From the NCBI RefSeq assembly GCF_029813775.1, contig NZ_JARVKW010000001.1, positions 2,501 to 66,500 on the forward strand: a DNA stretch of 64,000 nt, written 5' to 3'. Shown piece after piece: positions 51,211 through 61,320 of this stretch (its first letter is position 1; every line of letters starts with the position of its first letter). This DNA is from Streptomyces sp. DH24 (GTDB lineage Bacteria > Actinomycetota > Actinomycetes > Streptomycetales > Streptomycetaceae). Under the pieces are notes generated by a model, which was not told where the DNA came from, made no database searches, and worked only from the letters and a program-made list of their open reading frames with translations. Made by a program: the position numbers and the translations under genes.

Positions 51211-52329
51211 TCACATGAGGGGGGTCAGGAAGCGGCGCAGGGCCTCTTCGTAGCCGTCCGGGTCCGCGTTCCACATGGCGCCGTGGGGAGCGTCGCGGAC
51301 GGTGTGCAGGGCGACGAGGTCGGGCCGGGAGTCGGCGAGCCGGCGGGACAGCTGCCAGGGGGCGACCCGGTCGTCGGGGCCGTGCACGACGAGCGTCGGG
51401 ATGTGCAGGCCGCCGACGCGGGCGGTGTCGGCGGAGGAGCCGCCCAAGCGGCCCTGTGCGGCGCGCACCGCGAGGGGCAGCAGCACGCCGGGGGTGCGGC
51501 GGGCGGCGGCGAGGGCGCGCAGCGTGGTCTCCCAGTGGAGCACCGGCGAGTCCAGCACCAGTCCGGAGACGCGGTCGCGCAGCTCCGAGCGGGCGGCGGC
51601 GCGCAGCGCCATGGTGGCGCCGGTGGACCAGCCGTGCAGGACGACCCGGCGGGCGCCGGACCGCACGGCGTGGTGGATCGCCGCGTCCAGGTCGCGCCAC
51701 TCGGTCTCGCCGAGGTGGTTGAGTCCGTCGGGCGGGCGGGGGGCGCCGAGGTCGCCGCGGTAGGCGAGGGCGAGCACCGGGAAGTGGTGGCGGTGCAGGA
51801 ACGCCATGACGTTCATGGTGAGTTCGCGGGTGGCGCCGAGGCCGTGCACCGCGATGACCCAGGTGTCCCGGTTGCCCGGCACGAACCAGGCCGGGAGGGC
51901 GCCGAGTTCGCCGGGCACGGCGACGTCGGCGTGGTCCAGGCCGAGGGCGGTGCCCGGGTTGCCGATGTGGAGGTTGGGGGTGAGCCAGGCCCTGTCGCCG
52001 GGTTCGAGGGTGCCGTGCGTGACGCGTTCCAGACGGCGTACGACGGTGTCGGCGGTGTGCTCGGCGGCGGGCAGGACGGGGCCGACGACCGCGTGGGAGC
52101 CGTCGCCGGCGAGGCCGTAGCGGCCGGGGCGCAGGGCGGCCGGGTCCCGGGTGAGCGCGACGCGGCCCGCGGCCGTGCCGTGCACGGTGAGGCGGGGCTC
52201 GGTCGGCAGGGGCCGGCCCGGGGGCGCCTTGAGCGCCGCGTCGCCGGCGAACCGGCCGACGGCGACGCTCGCGGCGCCGGCGGCCAGGGCTGCGGTGACG
52301 GCGGCGGCCGTCGCTTTGACTGTGCGCAC
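51211..52329 (-). CDS. Alpha/beta hydrolase, probably membrane-anchored or secreted
   Basis: The protein has 372 residues from GTG 52329. An N-terminal hydrophobic segment (ATAAAVTAALAAGAASVAVG) may be a signal anchor. The hydrolase domain has the oxyanion strand VIAVHGLGATRELTMN, the nucleophile elbow GWSTG (HGWSTGATMALR), the acid in VHGPDDRVAP and the histidine in DAPHGAMW. It belongs to the peptidase S9/S15-like esterase group; the substrate is unknown. Confidence 0.9.
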   Translation of the reverse strand: MRTVKATAAAVTAALAAGAASVAVGRFAGDAALKAPPGRPLPTEPRLTVHGTAAGRVALTRDPAALRPGRYGLAGDGSHAVVGPVLPAAEHTADTVVRRLERVTHGTLEPGDRAWLTPNLHIGNPGTALGLDHADVAVPGELGALPAWFVPGNRDTWVIAVHGLGATRELTMNVMAFLHRHHFPVLALAYRGDLGAPRPPDGLNHLGETEWRDLDAAIHHAVRSGARRVVLHGWSTGATMALRAAARSELRDRVSGLVLDSPVLHWETTLRALAAARRTPGVLLPLAVRAAQGRLGGSSADTARVGGLHIPTLVVHGPDDRVAPWQLSRRLADSRPDLVALHTVRDAPHGAMWNADPDGYEEALRRFLTPLM

Positions 52330-52383
52330 CCGTCCAGTGTCCTGGTGGACCCGCCCACCGGCCAGTGGACGGGCCCGTGCCGG

Positions 52384-53100
52384 TCAGCGGCGCTGCCCGT
52401 AGCCCCGCAGCTTCTCCTGCACCTCGGTCAGCTGCTCCCGTGTCAGGAGTGCCGGGGCCGTGCCCGGGACGGACGACGCCGTGAGCCACAGGCGGCACAT
52501 CCACTCCAGCTGGGCCGTGCGGTCGTAGGCCTGGTCGAGGGTGGCGCCGTAGGTGACGGTGCCGTGGTTCTGGAGCAGGCAGCCGGTGCGGTCGGTGAGG
52601 GCCGTGAGCATGTGCTCGGCCAACTCCGCGCTGCCGTAGGTCGCGTAGGGGGCGACCCGGACGGGGCCGCCGAGGGCGGCGGCCATGTAGTGGATGAGCG
52701 GCAGCTCGGGCACGAGCGTCGAGACGGCGGTCGCGTGCACGGCGTGGGTGTGGACGACGGCGCGGGCGTCCGTGGTGCGGTACACGGCGAGGTGCATGGG
52801 CAGTTCGCTGGTCGGGACCAGGGTGCCGAGCACCTGCCGGCCGTCGAGGGCGACGCCGGTGATGTCGTCCGCCGTCAACCGGTCGTAGGGGACGCCCGAC
52901 GGGGTGACCAGGACGGTGTCGCCGACGCGTACCGAGACGTTGCCGGAGGTGCCGACGACCAGGCCGTCGCAGACCGTCCGGCAGGCCGTCGCGACCAGCT
53001 CGCTCCAGGCCTCCGCCTCCGCTTCACTCCGGGCGTGCGCCTCCGCGTCGCCCGCGCGCCTGTCCCCCGCCACCTCTGCCTCCTCGCGGTGCTCTGCCAT
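52384..53100 (-). CDS. Class II aldolase/adducin family protein (fuculose-phosphate aldolase-like)
   Basis: The protein has 238 residues. An acidic N-terminal extension (~1-28) precedes the class II aldolase fold: GTSGNVSVRVGD (phosphate-binding), TPSGVPYDRL, SELPMHLAVYRTT with the catalytic Glu, the zinc pair in VVHTHAVHAT and the third zinc histidine in LLQNHGTVTYG. It cleaves or epimerises a phosphorylated sugar, such as L-fuculose-1-phosphate; the exact substrate is not deducible. ATG 53100. It is divergent from the phosphate transporter gene. Confidence 0.92.
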   Translation of the reverse strand: MAEHREEAEVAGDRRAGDAEAHARSEAEAEAWSELVATACRTVCDGLVVGTSGNVSVRVGDTVLVTPSGVPYDRLTADDITGVALDGRQVLGTLVPTSELPMHLAVYRTTDARAVVHTHAVHATAVSTLVPELPLIHYMAAALGGPVRVAPYATYGSAELAEHMLTALTDRTGCLLQNHGTVTYGATLDQAYDRTAQLEWMCRLWLTASSVPGTAPALLTREQLTEVQEKLRGYGQRR

Positions 53101-53261
53101 GCCGCGATCCTGCCAGGCCGGCGGGGGTGACGAAGGTCTCTTCCGCGGGTCGCGGGACCGGGCCGGAGGGCGGCCGGGGGCGCACGGCCGTCCGGGCGCC
53201 GGGCGCCGGGGCCAGAAGGGCGCGACAACCCCCTTCCACAGACACCCTCAAGCCCCTCTCA

Positions 53262-53283
53262 GTTCATCTTCCGTTCACCCTGG
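53262..53283 (+). promoter_or_regulatory. PHO box (PhoP operator) upstream of the Pit transporter gene
   Basis: Two adjacent 11-nt direct repeats, GTTCATCTTCC (53262-53272) and GTTCACCCTGG (53273-53283), match the Streptomyces PhoP repeat unit G(T/G)TCAYYY(R)(G/C)G. A weaker GTTCGTCCGGA follows at 53292. They lie 48-69 bp before the Pit ATG. PhoP control of pitH2 is established for S. coelicolor; here it is inferred from sequence. Confidence 0.8.
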
Positions 53284-53330
53284 TTACCTACGTTCGTCCG
53301 GACAACGACCTCGAACGATTGCCTGGGTAA

Positions 53331-54572
53331 ATGGAAAGCTTCTCGCTGATCCTCGCGATTGTGGTGGTAACCGCACTCGCGTTCGATTTCACGAACGGTT
53401 TCCACGACACCGCCAACGCGATGGCCACCACCATTTCGACCGGTGCGCTCAAGCCCAAGGTCGCGGTGGCCATGTCCGCCGTGCTGAACCTCGTGGGCGC
53501 CTTCCTCTCGGTGGAGGTCGCCAACACGATCTCCAAGGGTCTCGTCGACGAGTCCGGCATCCGTCCCGAGGTCATCTTCGCCGCACTGGTCGGCGCGATC
53601 CTCTGGAACCTGCTGACCTGGCTGGTCGGTCTGCCGTCCAGCTCGTCGCACGCCCTCATGGGCGGTCTGATCGGCGCCACCATCGCCTCCGCCGGCATCG
53701 GCGCGGTGCACGGCGACGTGCTCGTCACCAAGGTGCTGATCCCGGCGATCGCCGCCCCGCTCGTCGCGGGCGTCGCCGCGATGATCGCCGCCCGGCTGAC
53801 CTACACCCTCGGCAAGAAGGCCGACGGCAAGGCCGCCGCGAAGGGCTACCGCTCCGGACAGATCGCCTCCGCCGGCCTGGTCTCCCTCGCCCACGGCACC
53901 AACGACGCCCAGAAGACGATGGGCATCATCACCCTCGCCCTGGTCGCCGGCGGCGCCGTCGCCCCCGACTCCGACCCGCCCATGTGGGTCATCCTCTCCG
54001 CGGGCATCGCCATCGCGCTGGGCACCTACCTCGGCGGCTGGCGCATCATCCGCACCATGGGCAAGGGCCTGACCGACCTCCAGCCGCAGCAGGGCTTCGC
54101 CGCCCAGACCAGCGCGGCCACGGTCATCCTGGCCTCCTCCCACCTGGGCTTCTCCCTCTCCACCACGCACTCCGTGTCCGGTTCGGTGATGGGCGCGGGC
54201 CTCGGCCGCAAGGGCGGCGTGGTCCGCTGGTCGACGGCCACCCGGATGTTCATCGCCTGGGGTCTGACGCTGCCGGCCGCGGCCCTGGTCGCCGCCCTCG
54301 CCGAGTGGGTCTGCGGCCTGGGCGACTGGGGCACGGCGCTCGTCGCGGTCTTCCTCGTCGCCTCCAGCTTCGCGATCTGGAAGATCTCCCGCCGCGAGAT
54401 CGTCGACCACACGAACGTCAACGACACCGAGGAGCCGGCCGGCGTGGTGACCACCGCGATGGCCGCCGTCACCCCGCCCCCCGCGGGCACCGTGGCCGAG
54501 GGGCTCTCGGCGACCATCCCGGCCCAGGCCACCGCCGACCCCAAGACCCCGTCGGCCACCACGACCGTCTGA
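53331..54572 (+). CDS. pitH2: Low-affinity inorganic phosphate transporter (Pit family)
   Basis: This 413-residue membrane protein has two copies of the Pit signature: FDFTNGFHDTANAMATT near the N-terminus and SLAHGTNDAQKTMGIITLAL in the second half, plus GLPSSSSHALMGGLIG and LGFSLSTTHSVSGSVMG. It has about ten transmembrane helices. It should co-transport metal-phosphate with protons. The symbol follows S. coelicolor pitH2 (SCO1845), judged from position next to the cob operon. A PHO box lies upstream and a small membrane gene follows 51 bp downstream. Confidence 0.92.
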   Translation: MESFSLILAIVVVTALAFDFTNGFHDTANAMATTISTGALKPKVAVAMSAVLNLVGAFLSVEVANTISKGLVDESGIRPEVIFAALVGAILWNLLTWLVGLPSSSSHALMGGLIGATIASAGIGAVHGDVLVTKVLIPAIAAPLVAGVAAMIAARLTYTLGKKADGKAAAKGYRSGQIASAGLVSLAHGTNDAQKTMGIITLALVAGGAVAPDSDPPMWVILSAGIAIALGTYLGGWRIIRTMGKGLTDLQPQQGFAAQTSAATVILASSHLGFSLSTTHSVSGSVMGAGLGRKGGVVRWSTATRMFIAWGLTLPAAALVAALAEWVCGLGDWGTALVAVFLVASSFAIWKISRREIVDHTNVNDTEEPAGVVTTAMAAVTPPPAGTVAEGLSATIPAQATADPKTPSATTTV

Positions 54573-54623
54573 CCCGGCGCCCCGGTTCGACCGGTACGCC
54601 AGGTACGAAGGAAGAGAAGCAGC

Positions 54624-54845
54624 ATGAAGATCGACTGGGCGGCCCTCGGCTCCGTCTTCGGAGTCAGCCTCGTGGTCACCGTGGCCCTCGTGGCCCTGTT
54701 CACCATCGGCATCGCCGGACTGTCCCGCCGTGAGCGGGCCGCCGAGCAGGGCGGCTCCGCGGCCCTCGCGGTCACCGGCGCGTACGCGTGCTTCGCGGCG
54801 TGCGCGGCGGCCGTGGGCTACGGCATCTATCTGATCGTCGCCTGA
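54624..54845 (+). CDS. Small two-helix membrane protein downstream of the Pit gene
   Basis: This 73-residue protein has two hydrophobic helices (ALGSVFGVSLVVTVALVALF and VTGAYACFAACAAAVGYGIY) joined by a charged loop (GLSRRERAAEQGG). AAGGAAGAGAAGC precedes the ATG at 54624. It is adjacent to and co-directional with the phosphate transporter and shares its terminator, so it is probably an accessory protein. No characterised family is known to me. Confidence 0.8.
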   Translation: MKIDWAALGSVFGVSLVVTVALVALFTIGIAGLSRRERAAEQGGSAALAVTGAYACFAACAAAVGYGIYLIVA

Positions 54846-54866
54846 CGCGACCACGCTCGGGCACCG

Positions 54867-54900
54867 CGGGGTGCGGGACGGACCACCGTCCCGCACCCCG
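54867..54900 (+). terminator. Terminator of the Pit operon
   Basis: CGGGGTGCGGGACG (54867-54880) and CGTCCCGCACCCCG (54887-54900) make a perfect 14-bp stem with a 6-nt loop, followed by TTTCGTCGT. Confidence 0.88.
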
Positions 54901-54979
54901 TTTCGTCGTGCTCCGACCTCTGCCGAAGGCACCGCCGTGTGGGCCTTCGCACACTCCGCCCTCGCAGGTCAAAGGCAAG

Positions 54980-55125
54980 TTGACGGGTGTTCCCGGGCAT
55001 GGTGGACTTCCTCGGGCCAAGTACGGCGGCAAGAGAGGAAGCCGGTGCGAATCCGGCGCGGTCCCGCCACTGTCACCGGGGTGAACCCCGGGAGCCAGGA
55101 ACTCTCACCGCCGGTCTCGTCGAAC
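54980..55125 (+). ncRNA. Cobalamin (B12) riboswitch
   Basis: The B12-element core is clear: AGGAAGCCGGTGCGAATCCG (55036-55055), GCGGTCCCGCCACTGT (55058-55073), and the B12 box GAGCCAGGAACTCTC (55092-55106), preceded by the usual variable G-rich 5' domain. It lies upstream of cobD on the same strand and should repress the cob operon when adenosyl- or methylcobalamin is abundant. CTCAC in the B12-box region (55104-55108) can pair with the GTGAG (55145-55149) ahead of the small leader ORF, a possible translational switch. Confidence 0.9.
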
Positions 55126-55160
55126 CAGGGCGCGGACACCCTGAGTGAGGACATATCGCC

Positions 55161-55220
55161 ATGCGCGGCTGCCGATCGAGGTACACCACCACCGACCCGT
55201 CTGTGACAGCGGTCGGCTGA
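55161..55220 (+). CDS. 19-residue leader ORF between the riboswitch and cobD
   Basis: ATG 55161 opens a 20-codon frame (MRGCRSRYTTTDPSV...) that ends with TGA at 55218-55220, three bases before the cobD ATG. GTGAGG lies 10 nt upstream of it, while cobD itself has no recognisable ribosome-binding site. Translation of this leader could bring ribosomes to cobD by reinitiation, and the riboswitch could act by hiding its GTGAGG. The peptide itself matches no known function. Confidence 0.5.
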   Translation: MRGCRSRYTTTDPSVTAVG

Positions 55221-55223
55221 ACG

Positions 55224-56165
55224 ATGGGTGCCGACCGCGTTTTCGCGTACGGCGCCGCCACCGGCCTCCTGGGCGACCTGCTCCTCGGCGATCCGCGCCG
55301 GGGGCATCCGGTCGCCGTGTTCGGGCGGGCCGCGGGCGCCGTGGAACGGGTGTTGTGGCGGGACCACCGCGGGTGGGGCGCGCTGCACACCGCCGTCTGT
55401 GCCGGCGGGGCCGTCGCGGCCGCCGCCCTCGCCGCCCGAGCCGTACGCCGCTCCCCCGCCGCCTCCGTCGCGCTGACCGGCGCCGCCACCTGGGCCGTCG
55501 TCGGCGGTACCTCGCTCGCCCGTGAGGCGCGGGCCGTCGGGCGGGCGCTGGAGGCCGGGGACGTCGACGCCGCGCGGGCCCGGCTGCCGCATCTGTGCGG
55601 GCGCGATCCGCAGGCGCTGGACGCCGACGGCATCGCCCGGGCCGTGGTCGAGTCCGTCGCCGAGAACACCTCGGACGCCGTGGTGGGCGCCCTGGTGTGG
55701 GGTGCCGTCGGCGGTGTGCCGGGGCTGGTGGGTTTCCGGGCCGTGAACACGCTGGACGCGATGGTCGGTCACAAGTCGCCGAGGTACCGCCGTTTCGGCT
55801 GGGCCTCGGCCCGGCTGGACGACGTCGCCGGCTGGCCCGGCGCCCGGCTGACCGCCGCCCTCGCCGCCGCCGGCGGCAACCCCCGGGGCGCGCTGCGGGC
55901 CTGGCGTGCCGACGCCGGCAAGCATCCGAGCCCCAACGCCGGGCCCGTGGAGGCCTCGTTCGCCGGTGCCCTCGGGGTGCGGCTGGGCGGCACGCTGTCC
56001 TACGGCGGGCGGGTCGAGCACCGGCCCGTGCTCAACGGGGCGGCGGGACGCGCCGTCGAGGTACGGGACATCGACCGGGCCGTGCGGCTGTCGCGGCGCG
56101 TGGGTCTGCTCGCGTTCGGCGTGTGCGTGGCCGGACGGCTTCTCCTTAAGGGGCGTGCATCGTGA
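55224..56165 (+). CDS. cobD: Adenosylcobinamide-phosphate synthase
   Basis: This 313-residue integral membrane protein (CobD/CbiB) joins aminopropanol phosphate to adenosylcobyric acid. Diagnostic blocks are [20 protein letters not shown], the cluster [40 protein letters not shown] and [23 protein letters not shown] 55224 follows the leader-ORF stop by 3 nt. Its own stop overlaps the cobQ GTG (GTGA). It is the first major gene of the riboswitch-controlled cob operon. Confidence 0.95.
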   Translation: MGADRVFAYGAATGLLGDLLLGDPRRGHPVAVFGRAAGAVERVLWRDHRGWGALHTAVCAGGAVAAAALAARAVRRSPAASVALTGAATWAVVGGTSLAREARAVGRALEAGDVDAARARLPHLCGRDPQALDADGIARAVVESVAENTSDAVVGALVWGAVGGVPGLVGFRAVNTLDAMVGHKSPRYRRFGWASARLDDVAGWPGARLTAALAAAGGNPRGALRAWRADAGKHPSPNAGPVEASFAGALGVRLGGTLSYGGRVEHRPVLNGAAGRAVEVRDIDRAVRLSRRVGLLAFGVCVAGRLLLKGRAS

Positions 56166-57673
56166 ACGGTGGGGGTCTGCTCGTCGCCGGCACCACCTCG
56201 GACGCCGGCAAGAGCGTCGTCACGGCGGGGATCTGCCGGTGGCTGGTGCGGCAGGGCGTGAAGGTGGCGCCGTTCAAGGCGCAGAACATGTCGCTGAACT
56301 CCTTCGTGACCCGCGAGGGCGCGGAGATCGGGCGGGCGCAGGCCATGCAGGCACAGGCGTGCCGCATCGAGCCGACCGCGTCGATGAACCCCGTGCTGCT
56401 GAAGCCGGGCGGCGAGCAGAGCAGCCAGGTCGTGCTGCTGGGCAGGCCGGTGGGCGAGCTCAGCGCCCGCGGCTACCACGGCGGACGGCAGCAGGCGCTG
56501 CTGGGCACGGTGCTGGACTGCCTCGCCGAGTTGCGGGGCACGTATGACGCGGTGATCTGTGAAGGGGCGGGCAGCCCGGCCGAGATCAACCTGCGCCGGA
56601 CGGACATCGTGAACATGGGCATCGCCCGGGGCGCCCGGCTGCCCGTGCTCGTCGTCGGCGACATCGACCGCGGCGGCGTCTTCGCGTCGTTCTTCGGCAC
56701 GGTCGCGCTGCTCTCGCCCGAGGACCAGGAGCTCGTCGCGGGCTTCCTCGTCAACAAGTTCCGCGGGGACGTGTCCCTGCTGGAGCCCGGCCTCGACATG
56801 CTGCGGGACCTGACCGGGCGGCCCTCGTACGGGGTGCTGCCGTTCAGGCACGGGCTGGGCATCGACGAGGAGGACGGGCTGGCCGTCTCCCTGCGCGGGA
56901 CGGTGCGGGAGTCGGACACCGCGCCGCCCGTCGGTCAGGACGTGCTGCGGGTCGCGGTGTGCGCGGTGCCGCTGATGTCGAACTTCACCGACGTGGACGC
57001 GCTGGCCGCCGAACCGGGCGTCCTGGTGCGGTTCGTGGACCGGCCGGAGGAACTGGCGGACGCCGACCTCGTCGTCGTACCGGGCACCCGCGGAACCGTC
57101 CGGGCGCTGGAGTGGCTGCTGGAGCGGGGGCTGGCGGACGCCGTTGTGCGCCGGGCCGCCGAGGGGCGGCCCGTGCTCGGCATCTGCGGCGGCTTCCAGA
57201 TGCTCGGCGAGCACATCGAGGACGACGTCGAGAGCCGCCGCGGGCACGTCGACGGGCTCGGCGTGCTGCCCGTGCGGGTGCGGTTCGCCCGCGAGAAGAC
57301 CCTCACGCGGCCGGCCGGCGAGGCCCTCGGCGAGCCCGTCGAGGGGTACGAGATCCACCACGGGGTGGCCGAAGTCCTCGGCGGTGAGCCGTTCCTGGAC
57401 GGCTGCCGGGTCGGCCAGGTCTGGGGCACGCACTGGCACGGCTCGCTGGAGTCGGACCGATTCCGGCGGGCGTTCCTGCGCGAGGTCGCGGCCGCCGCGG
57501 GCCGCCGCTTCGTGCCGGCCCCCGACACCTCGTTCGCCGCGCTGCGCGAGGAGCAGCTCGACCGGCTCGGCGACCTGATCGAACAGCACGCGGACACGGA
57601 CGCGCTGTGGCGGCTCATCGAGTCCGGCGCGCCACAAGGACTGCCCTTCATTCCACCGGGAGCGCCCGCATGA
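56162..57673 (+). CDS. cobQ: Cobyric acid synthase
   Basis: This 503-residue amidotransferase amidates four side chains of adenosylcobyrinic a,c-diamide. The N-terminal synthetase domain has the P-loop-like [28 protein letters not shown] and [10 protein letters not shown]. The C-terminal class I glutamine amidotransferase domain has the nucleophile Cys in [11 protein letters not shown] and the His in the GTHWHGSLE segment. GTG 56162 overlaps cobD; its stop overlaps cobN (ATGA). Confidence 0.96.
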   Translation: MNGGGLLVAGTTSDAGKSVVTAGICRWLVRQGVKVAPFKAQNMSLNSFVTREGAEIGRAQAMQAQACRIEPTASMNPVLLKPGGEQSSQVVLLGRPVGELSARGYHGGRQQALLGTVLDCLAELRGTYDAVICEGAGSPAEINLRRTDIVNMGIARGARLPVLVVGDIDRGGVFASFFGTVALLSPEDQELVAGFLVNKFRGDVSLLEPGLDMLRDLTGRPSYGVLPFRHGLGIDEEDGLAVSLRGTVRESDTAPPVGQDVLRVAVCAVPLMSNFTDVDALAAEPGVLVRFVDRPEELADADLVVVPGTRGTVRALEWLLERGLADAVVRRAAEGRPVLGICGGFQMLGEHIEDDVESRRGHVDGLGVLPVRVRFAREKTLTRPAGEALGEPVEGYEIHHGVAEVLGGEPFLDGCRVGQVWGTHWHGSLESDRFRRAFLREVAAAAGRRFVPAPDTSFAALREEQLDRLGDLIEQHADTDALWRLIESGAPQGLPFIPPGAPA

Positions 57674-60600
57674 GCACAGTGTTGTTGTTGTCGACCGCCG
57701 ACACGGACCTGCTGGCGGCCCGTGCCTCCGGCGCGTCCTACCGGATCGGCAACCCCACCCGCGTGGACGTCGCCGGGGAGCTGCCCGCGCTGCTCGACGG
57801 CACGGACATCGCCGTCGTACGCCTCCTGGGCGGCAAGCGGGCCTGGGAGGACGGGCTGGCGGCGCTGAAGGCGTCCGGGGTGCCCACCGTCCTGCTGGGC
57901 GGCGAGGCCGTGCCGGACGCGGAGCTGATGGCCGAGTCGTCGGTGCCGGCCGGTGTCGTGGCGGAGGCGCTGAAGTACCTCGTGGAGGGCGGCGCCGACA
58001 ACCTCACACAGCTCGCCCGGTTCCTGTCGGACACCGTGCTGCTGACCGGCGAGGGCTTCACCGAGCCGCAGAAGATGCCGGAGTACGGCGTGCACGGCGC
58101 CCGCGTGGCCGTCGAGGGCCGCCCGACGGTCGGCGTGCTGTTCTACCGGGCGCACGAACTGAGCGGCAACACCGCCTTCGTGGACACCCTGTGCGACGCG
58201 ATCGAGGCGCACGGCGCCAACGCGCTGCCCGTGTACTGCGGTTCGCTGCGCGGCGCCGACGCCGGGCTGTACGAGCTGCTCGGCACCGCGGACGCCCTGG
58301 TCGCGACCGTGCTGGCGGCGGGCGGCACGCACGCCTCGCAGGCCTCGGCGGGCGGCGACGAGGAGGCGTGGGACATCGGCGCGCTCGCCGACCTGAACGT
58401 CCCCGTGCTGCAAGGGCTGTGCCTGACGTCGTCGCGGGCCGCCTGGGACGAGTCGGACGCCGCGCTGTCCCCGATGGACGCGGCGATGCAGGTGGCGATC
58501 CCGGAGTTCGACGGGCGCCTGATCACCGTCCCGTTCTCCTTCAAGGAGCAGGGCCCGGACGACGTGCCCGTGTACGTCGCCGACCCGGAGCGTGCCGCGC
58601 GGGTCGCCGGCATCGCCGTACGGCACGCCCGGCTCAAGCACAAGGCGAACGCCGACAAGAAGCTCGCGCTGGTCTTCACCGCGTACCCGACGAAGCACTC
58701 GCGGGTGGGCAACGCGGTCGGTCTGGACACGCCCGCGTCGGCGGTGCGGGTGCTCGACGCGCTGCGGGACGCCGGGTACGCGCTCACCGAATACCCGGAC
58801 AACGGCGACGAGTTGATCCACCGGCTCATCGAGGCGGGCGGCCACGACGTCGAGTGGCTGACCGAGGAGCAGCTGGCCGCCGCGCCCGCGCGGGTGCCGC
58901 TGGCCGACTACCGGGCCTGGTTCGACACGCTCGACCCGGGGCTGAAGGACGCGATGCTGGAGGCGTGGGGCGAGCCGCCGGGCTCGCTGTACGTAGACGG
59001 CGACGACATCGTGCTCGCGTCGCTGCGGTTCGGGAACGTCGTGGTGATGATCCAGCCGCCGCGCGGCTTCGGGGAGAACCCGATCGCGATCTACCACGAC
59101 CCGGACATGCCGCCCTCGCATCACTACCTGGCGGCCTACCGCTGGCTGGAGAACAGCTTCGGCGCCGACGCGATCGTGCACATGGGCAAGCACGGCACGA
59201 TGGAGTGGCTGCCCGGCAAGGGCCTCGGCCTCGGCGGCGGCTGCGCCCCGGACGCCGTCCTCGGCGACCTGCCGCTGGTCTACCCGTTCATCGTCAACGA
59301 CCCCGGCGAGGGCACGCAGGCCAAGCGGCGCGGGCACGCCACCGTCGTGGACCACCTGGTGCCGCCGATGGCGCGGGCCGACACCTACGGCGACCTGGCC
59401 AAGCTGGAGCAGCTCCTCGACGAGTACGCGCTCGTCTCCGACCTGGACCCGGTGAAGGCCCCGGCGGTGCGCGCGCAGATCTGGACCCTGGTCAAGGCCG
59501 CGGAACTGCACCACGACCTGCACGTGGACGAGCAGCCGGACGACGCGGAGTTCGACGAGTTCGTCATGCACATCGACGGCTATCTGTGCGAGATCAAGGA
59601 CGTGCAGATCCGCGACGGCCTGCACATCCTGGGCGGCGGCCCGGTCGGCGAACCCCGCGTGAACCTGGTGCTCGCGGTGCTGCGGGCCTCGCAGGTGTGG
59701 GGCGGGCGGGCGAACGCGCTGCCGGGCCTGAGGGCCGCGCTGGCCGAGCACTTCGGGATGGTCGAGAAGGAGCTGCTGGCCGAGCCGGGCGCGCCGGTGA
59801 AGGTGCCGGCCGAACTGACCGACCTGGTCGAGGGCCCGGCCCGCACCGCCGCCGACACGATCGACCTGCTGGAGCAGCTGTGCCGGCGGTTCGCGGAGGG
59901 CATGGAGGCCCGCGACTGGGACGCGGCGGCGGTCCCCGCCCTCGTGCGTGAGGTCGTCGGCACCGAACTCCCCGACGCGGTCGCCGTGTTGAGGTTCGCC
60001 TGCGACGAGGTCGTGCCGCGGCTGGCCCGCACCACGGACGAGATCGGCCACATCCTGCGGGCACTGGACGGCGGTTACGTGCCCGCCGGTCCGTCCGGCT
60101 CCCCCACGCGCGGTCTCGTCAACGTCCTGCCGACCGGCCGGAACTTCTACTCGGTCGACCCCAAGGCGATTCCGTCCCGGCTGAGCTGGGAGGTCGGCCA
60201 GTCGCTCGCGGACTCGCTGGTCCAGCGGTACCTGCGGGACACCGGCGCGTACCCGAAGTCCGTGGGGCTCACGGTGTGGGGCACCTCCGCGATGCGCACG
60301 CAGGGCGACGACATCGCCGAGATCCTCGCGCTGCTGGGCTGCCGCCCGGTGTGGGACGACGCCTCGCGCCGCGTGACCGGCTTCGAGGTCGTGCCCCTGG
60401 CGGAGCTGGGCCGGCCGCGCATCGACGTCACGGTCCGCATCTCGGGCTTCTTCCGGGACGCCTTCCCGCACGTCGTCGGGCTGATCGACGACGCGGTGCG
60501 GGCGGTGGCCGACCTGGACGAACCGGCCGACTCCAACTACGTGCGGGCGCACGCCGACGCGGACACCGCCGAGCACGGCGACCGGCGGCGCGCGACCGCC

Positions 60601-61320
60601 CGCATCTTCGGCTCCAAGCCGGGCGCGTACGGCGCCGGTCTGCTGCCGCTGATCGACGCCCGCAACTGGCGCTCGGACGCCGACCTCGCCGAGGTGTACG
60701 CGGTGTGGGGCGGCTACGCCTACGGGCGCGGGCTGGACGGGCGGGCGGCGCGCGGCGACATGGAGACGGCGTTCAAGAGGATCGCGGTGGCGGCGAAGAA
60801 CGTCGACACCCGCGAGCACGACCTCGTCGACGCCGACGACTACTTCCAGTACCACGGCGGCATGGTCGCCATGGTCCGGCACCTCACGGGCGCGAGCCCC
60901 GAGGCCTACGTCGGCGACTCGGCCACCCCGGACCAGGTGAAGACCCGCACGCTCGGCGAGGAGACGCACCGCGTGTTCCGCGCCCGCGTGGTCAACCCGC
61001 GCTGGATGGCGGCGATGCGCCGGCACGGCTACAAGGGCGCCTTCGAGATGGCGGCCACCGTCGACTACCTCTTCGGCTACGACGCCACGGCCGGGGTGGT
61101 GGACGACTGGATGTACGAGAAGCTCAGCGCGGAGTACGTCTTCGACCCGGAGAACCGGGACTTCATGAAGCAGTCCAACCCGTGGGCGCTGCGCGGCATC
61201 ACGGAACGTCTGCTGGAGGCCGCGGACCGCGGTCTGTGGGCGGAGCCGGACGCGGAGACCCTGGAGCGGCTGCGCGCCACCTACCTGGAGCTCGAAGGCG
61301 ACTTGGAGGGCGACCAGTGA
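57670..61320 (+). CDS. cobN: Cobaltochelatase subunit CobN
   Basis: This 1216-residue protein belongs to the CobN/magnesium-chelatase H family and inserts cobalt into the corrin ring (hydrogenobyrinic a,c-diamide in the aerobic route). Recognisable parts include [60 protein letters not shown], the [10 protein letters not shown] block and the C-terminal [23 protein letters not shown] 57670 overlaps the cobQ stop. The partner ATPase subunit follows directly, overlapping by 4 bp. Confidence 0.96.
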   Translation: MSTVLLLSTADTDLLAARASGASYRIGNPTRVDVAGELPALLDGTDIAVVRLLGGKRAWEDGLAALKASGVPTVLLGGEAVPDAELMAESSVPAGVVAEALKYLVEGGADNLTQLARFLSDTVLLTGEGFTEPQKMPEYGVHGARVAVEGRPTVGVLFYRAHELSGNTAFVDTLCDAIEAHGANALPVYCGSLRGADAGLYELLGTADALVATVLAAGGTHASQASAGGDEEAWDIGALADLNVPVLQGLCLTSSRAAWDESDAALSPMDAAMQVAIPEFDGRLITVPFSFKEQGPDDVPVYVADPERAARVAGIAVRHARLKHKANADKKLALVFTAYPTKHSRVGNAVGLDTPASAVRVLDALRDAGYALTEYPDNGDELIHRLIEAGGHDVEWLTEEQLAAAPARVPLADYRAWFDTLDPGLKDAMLEAWGEPPGSLYVDGDDIVLASLRFGNVVVMIQPPRGFGENPIAIYHDPDMPPSHHYLAAYRWLENSFGADAIVHMGKHGTMEWLPGKGLGLGGGCAPDAVLGDLPLVYPFIVNDPGEGTQAKRRGHATVVDHLVPPMARADTYGDLAKLEQLLDEYALVSDLDPVKAPAVRAQIWTLVKAAELHHDLHVDEQPDDAEFDEFVMHIDGYLCEIKDVQIRDGLHILGGGPVGEPRVNLVLAVLRASQVWGGRANALPGLRAALAEHFGMVEKELLAEPGAPVKVPAELTDLVEGPARTAADTIDLLEQLCRRFAEGMEARDWDAAAVPALVREVVGTELPDAVAVLRFACDEVVPRLARTTDEIGHILRALDGGYVPAGPSGSPTRGLVNVLPTGRNFYSVDPKAIPSRLSWEVGQSLADSLVQRYLRDTGAYPKSVGLTVWGTSAMRTQGDDIAEILALLGCRPVWDDASRRVTGFEVVPLAELGRPRIDVTVRISGFFRDAFPHVVGLIDDAVRAVADLDEPADSNYVRAHADADTAEHGDRRRATARIFGSKPGAYGAGLLPLIDARNWRSDADLAEVYAVWGGYAYGRGLDGRAARGDMETAFKRIAVAAKNVDTREHDLVDADDYFQYHGGMVAMVRHLTGASPEAYVGDSATPDQVKTRTLGEETHRVFRARVVNPRWMAAMRRHGYKGAFEMAATVDYLFGYDATAGVVDDWMYEKLSAEYVFDPENRDFMKQSNPWALRGITERLLEAADRGLWAEPDAETLERLRATYLELEGDLEGDQ

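Noticed and set aside
49562-52504. 980-codon and similar long frames on either strand over 49.5-53.1 kb
   Set aside because: They are antisense or alternate-frame shadows of the unknown helical protein, hydrolase and aldolase genes and have low-complexity Arg/Pro/Gly translations.
56935-61026. 1363-codon reverse ORF across cobQ and cobN
   Set aside because: It is a mirror frame of strongly third-position-GC-biased cob genes. Its translation (Val/Arg/His/Gly runs) has no domain and the forward genes are unambiguous.
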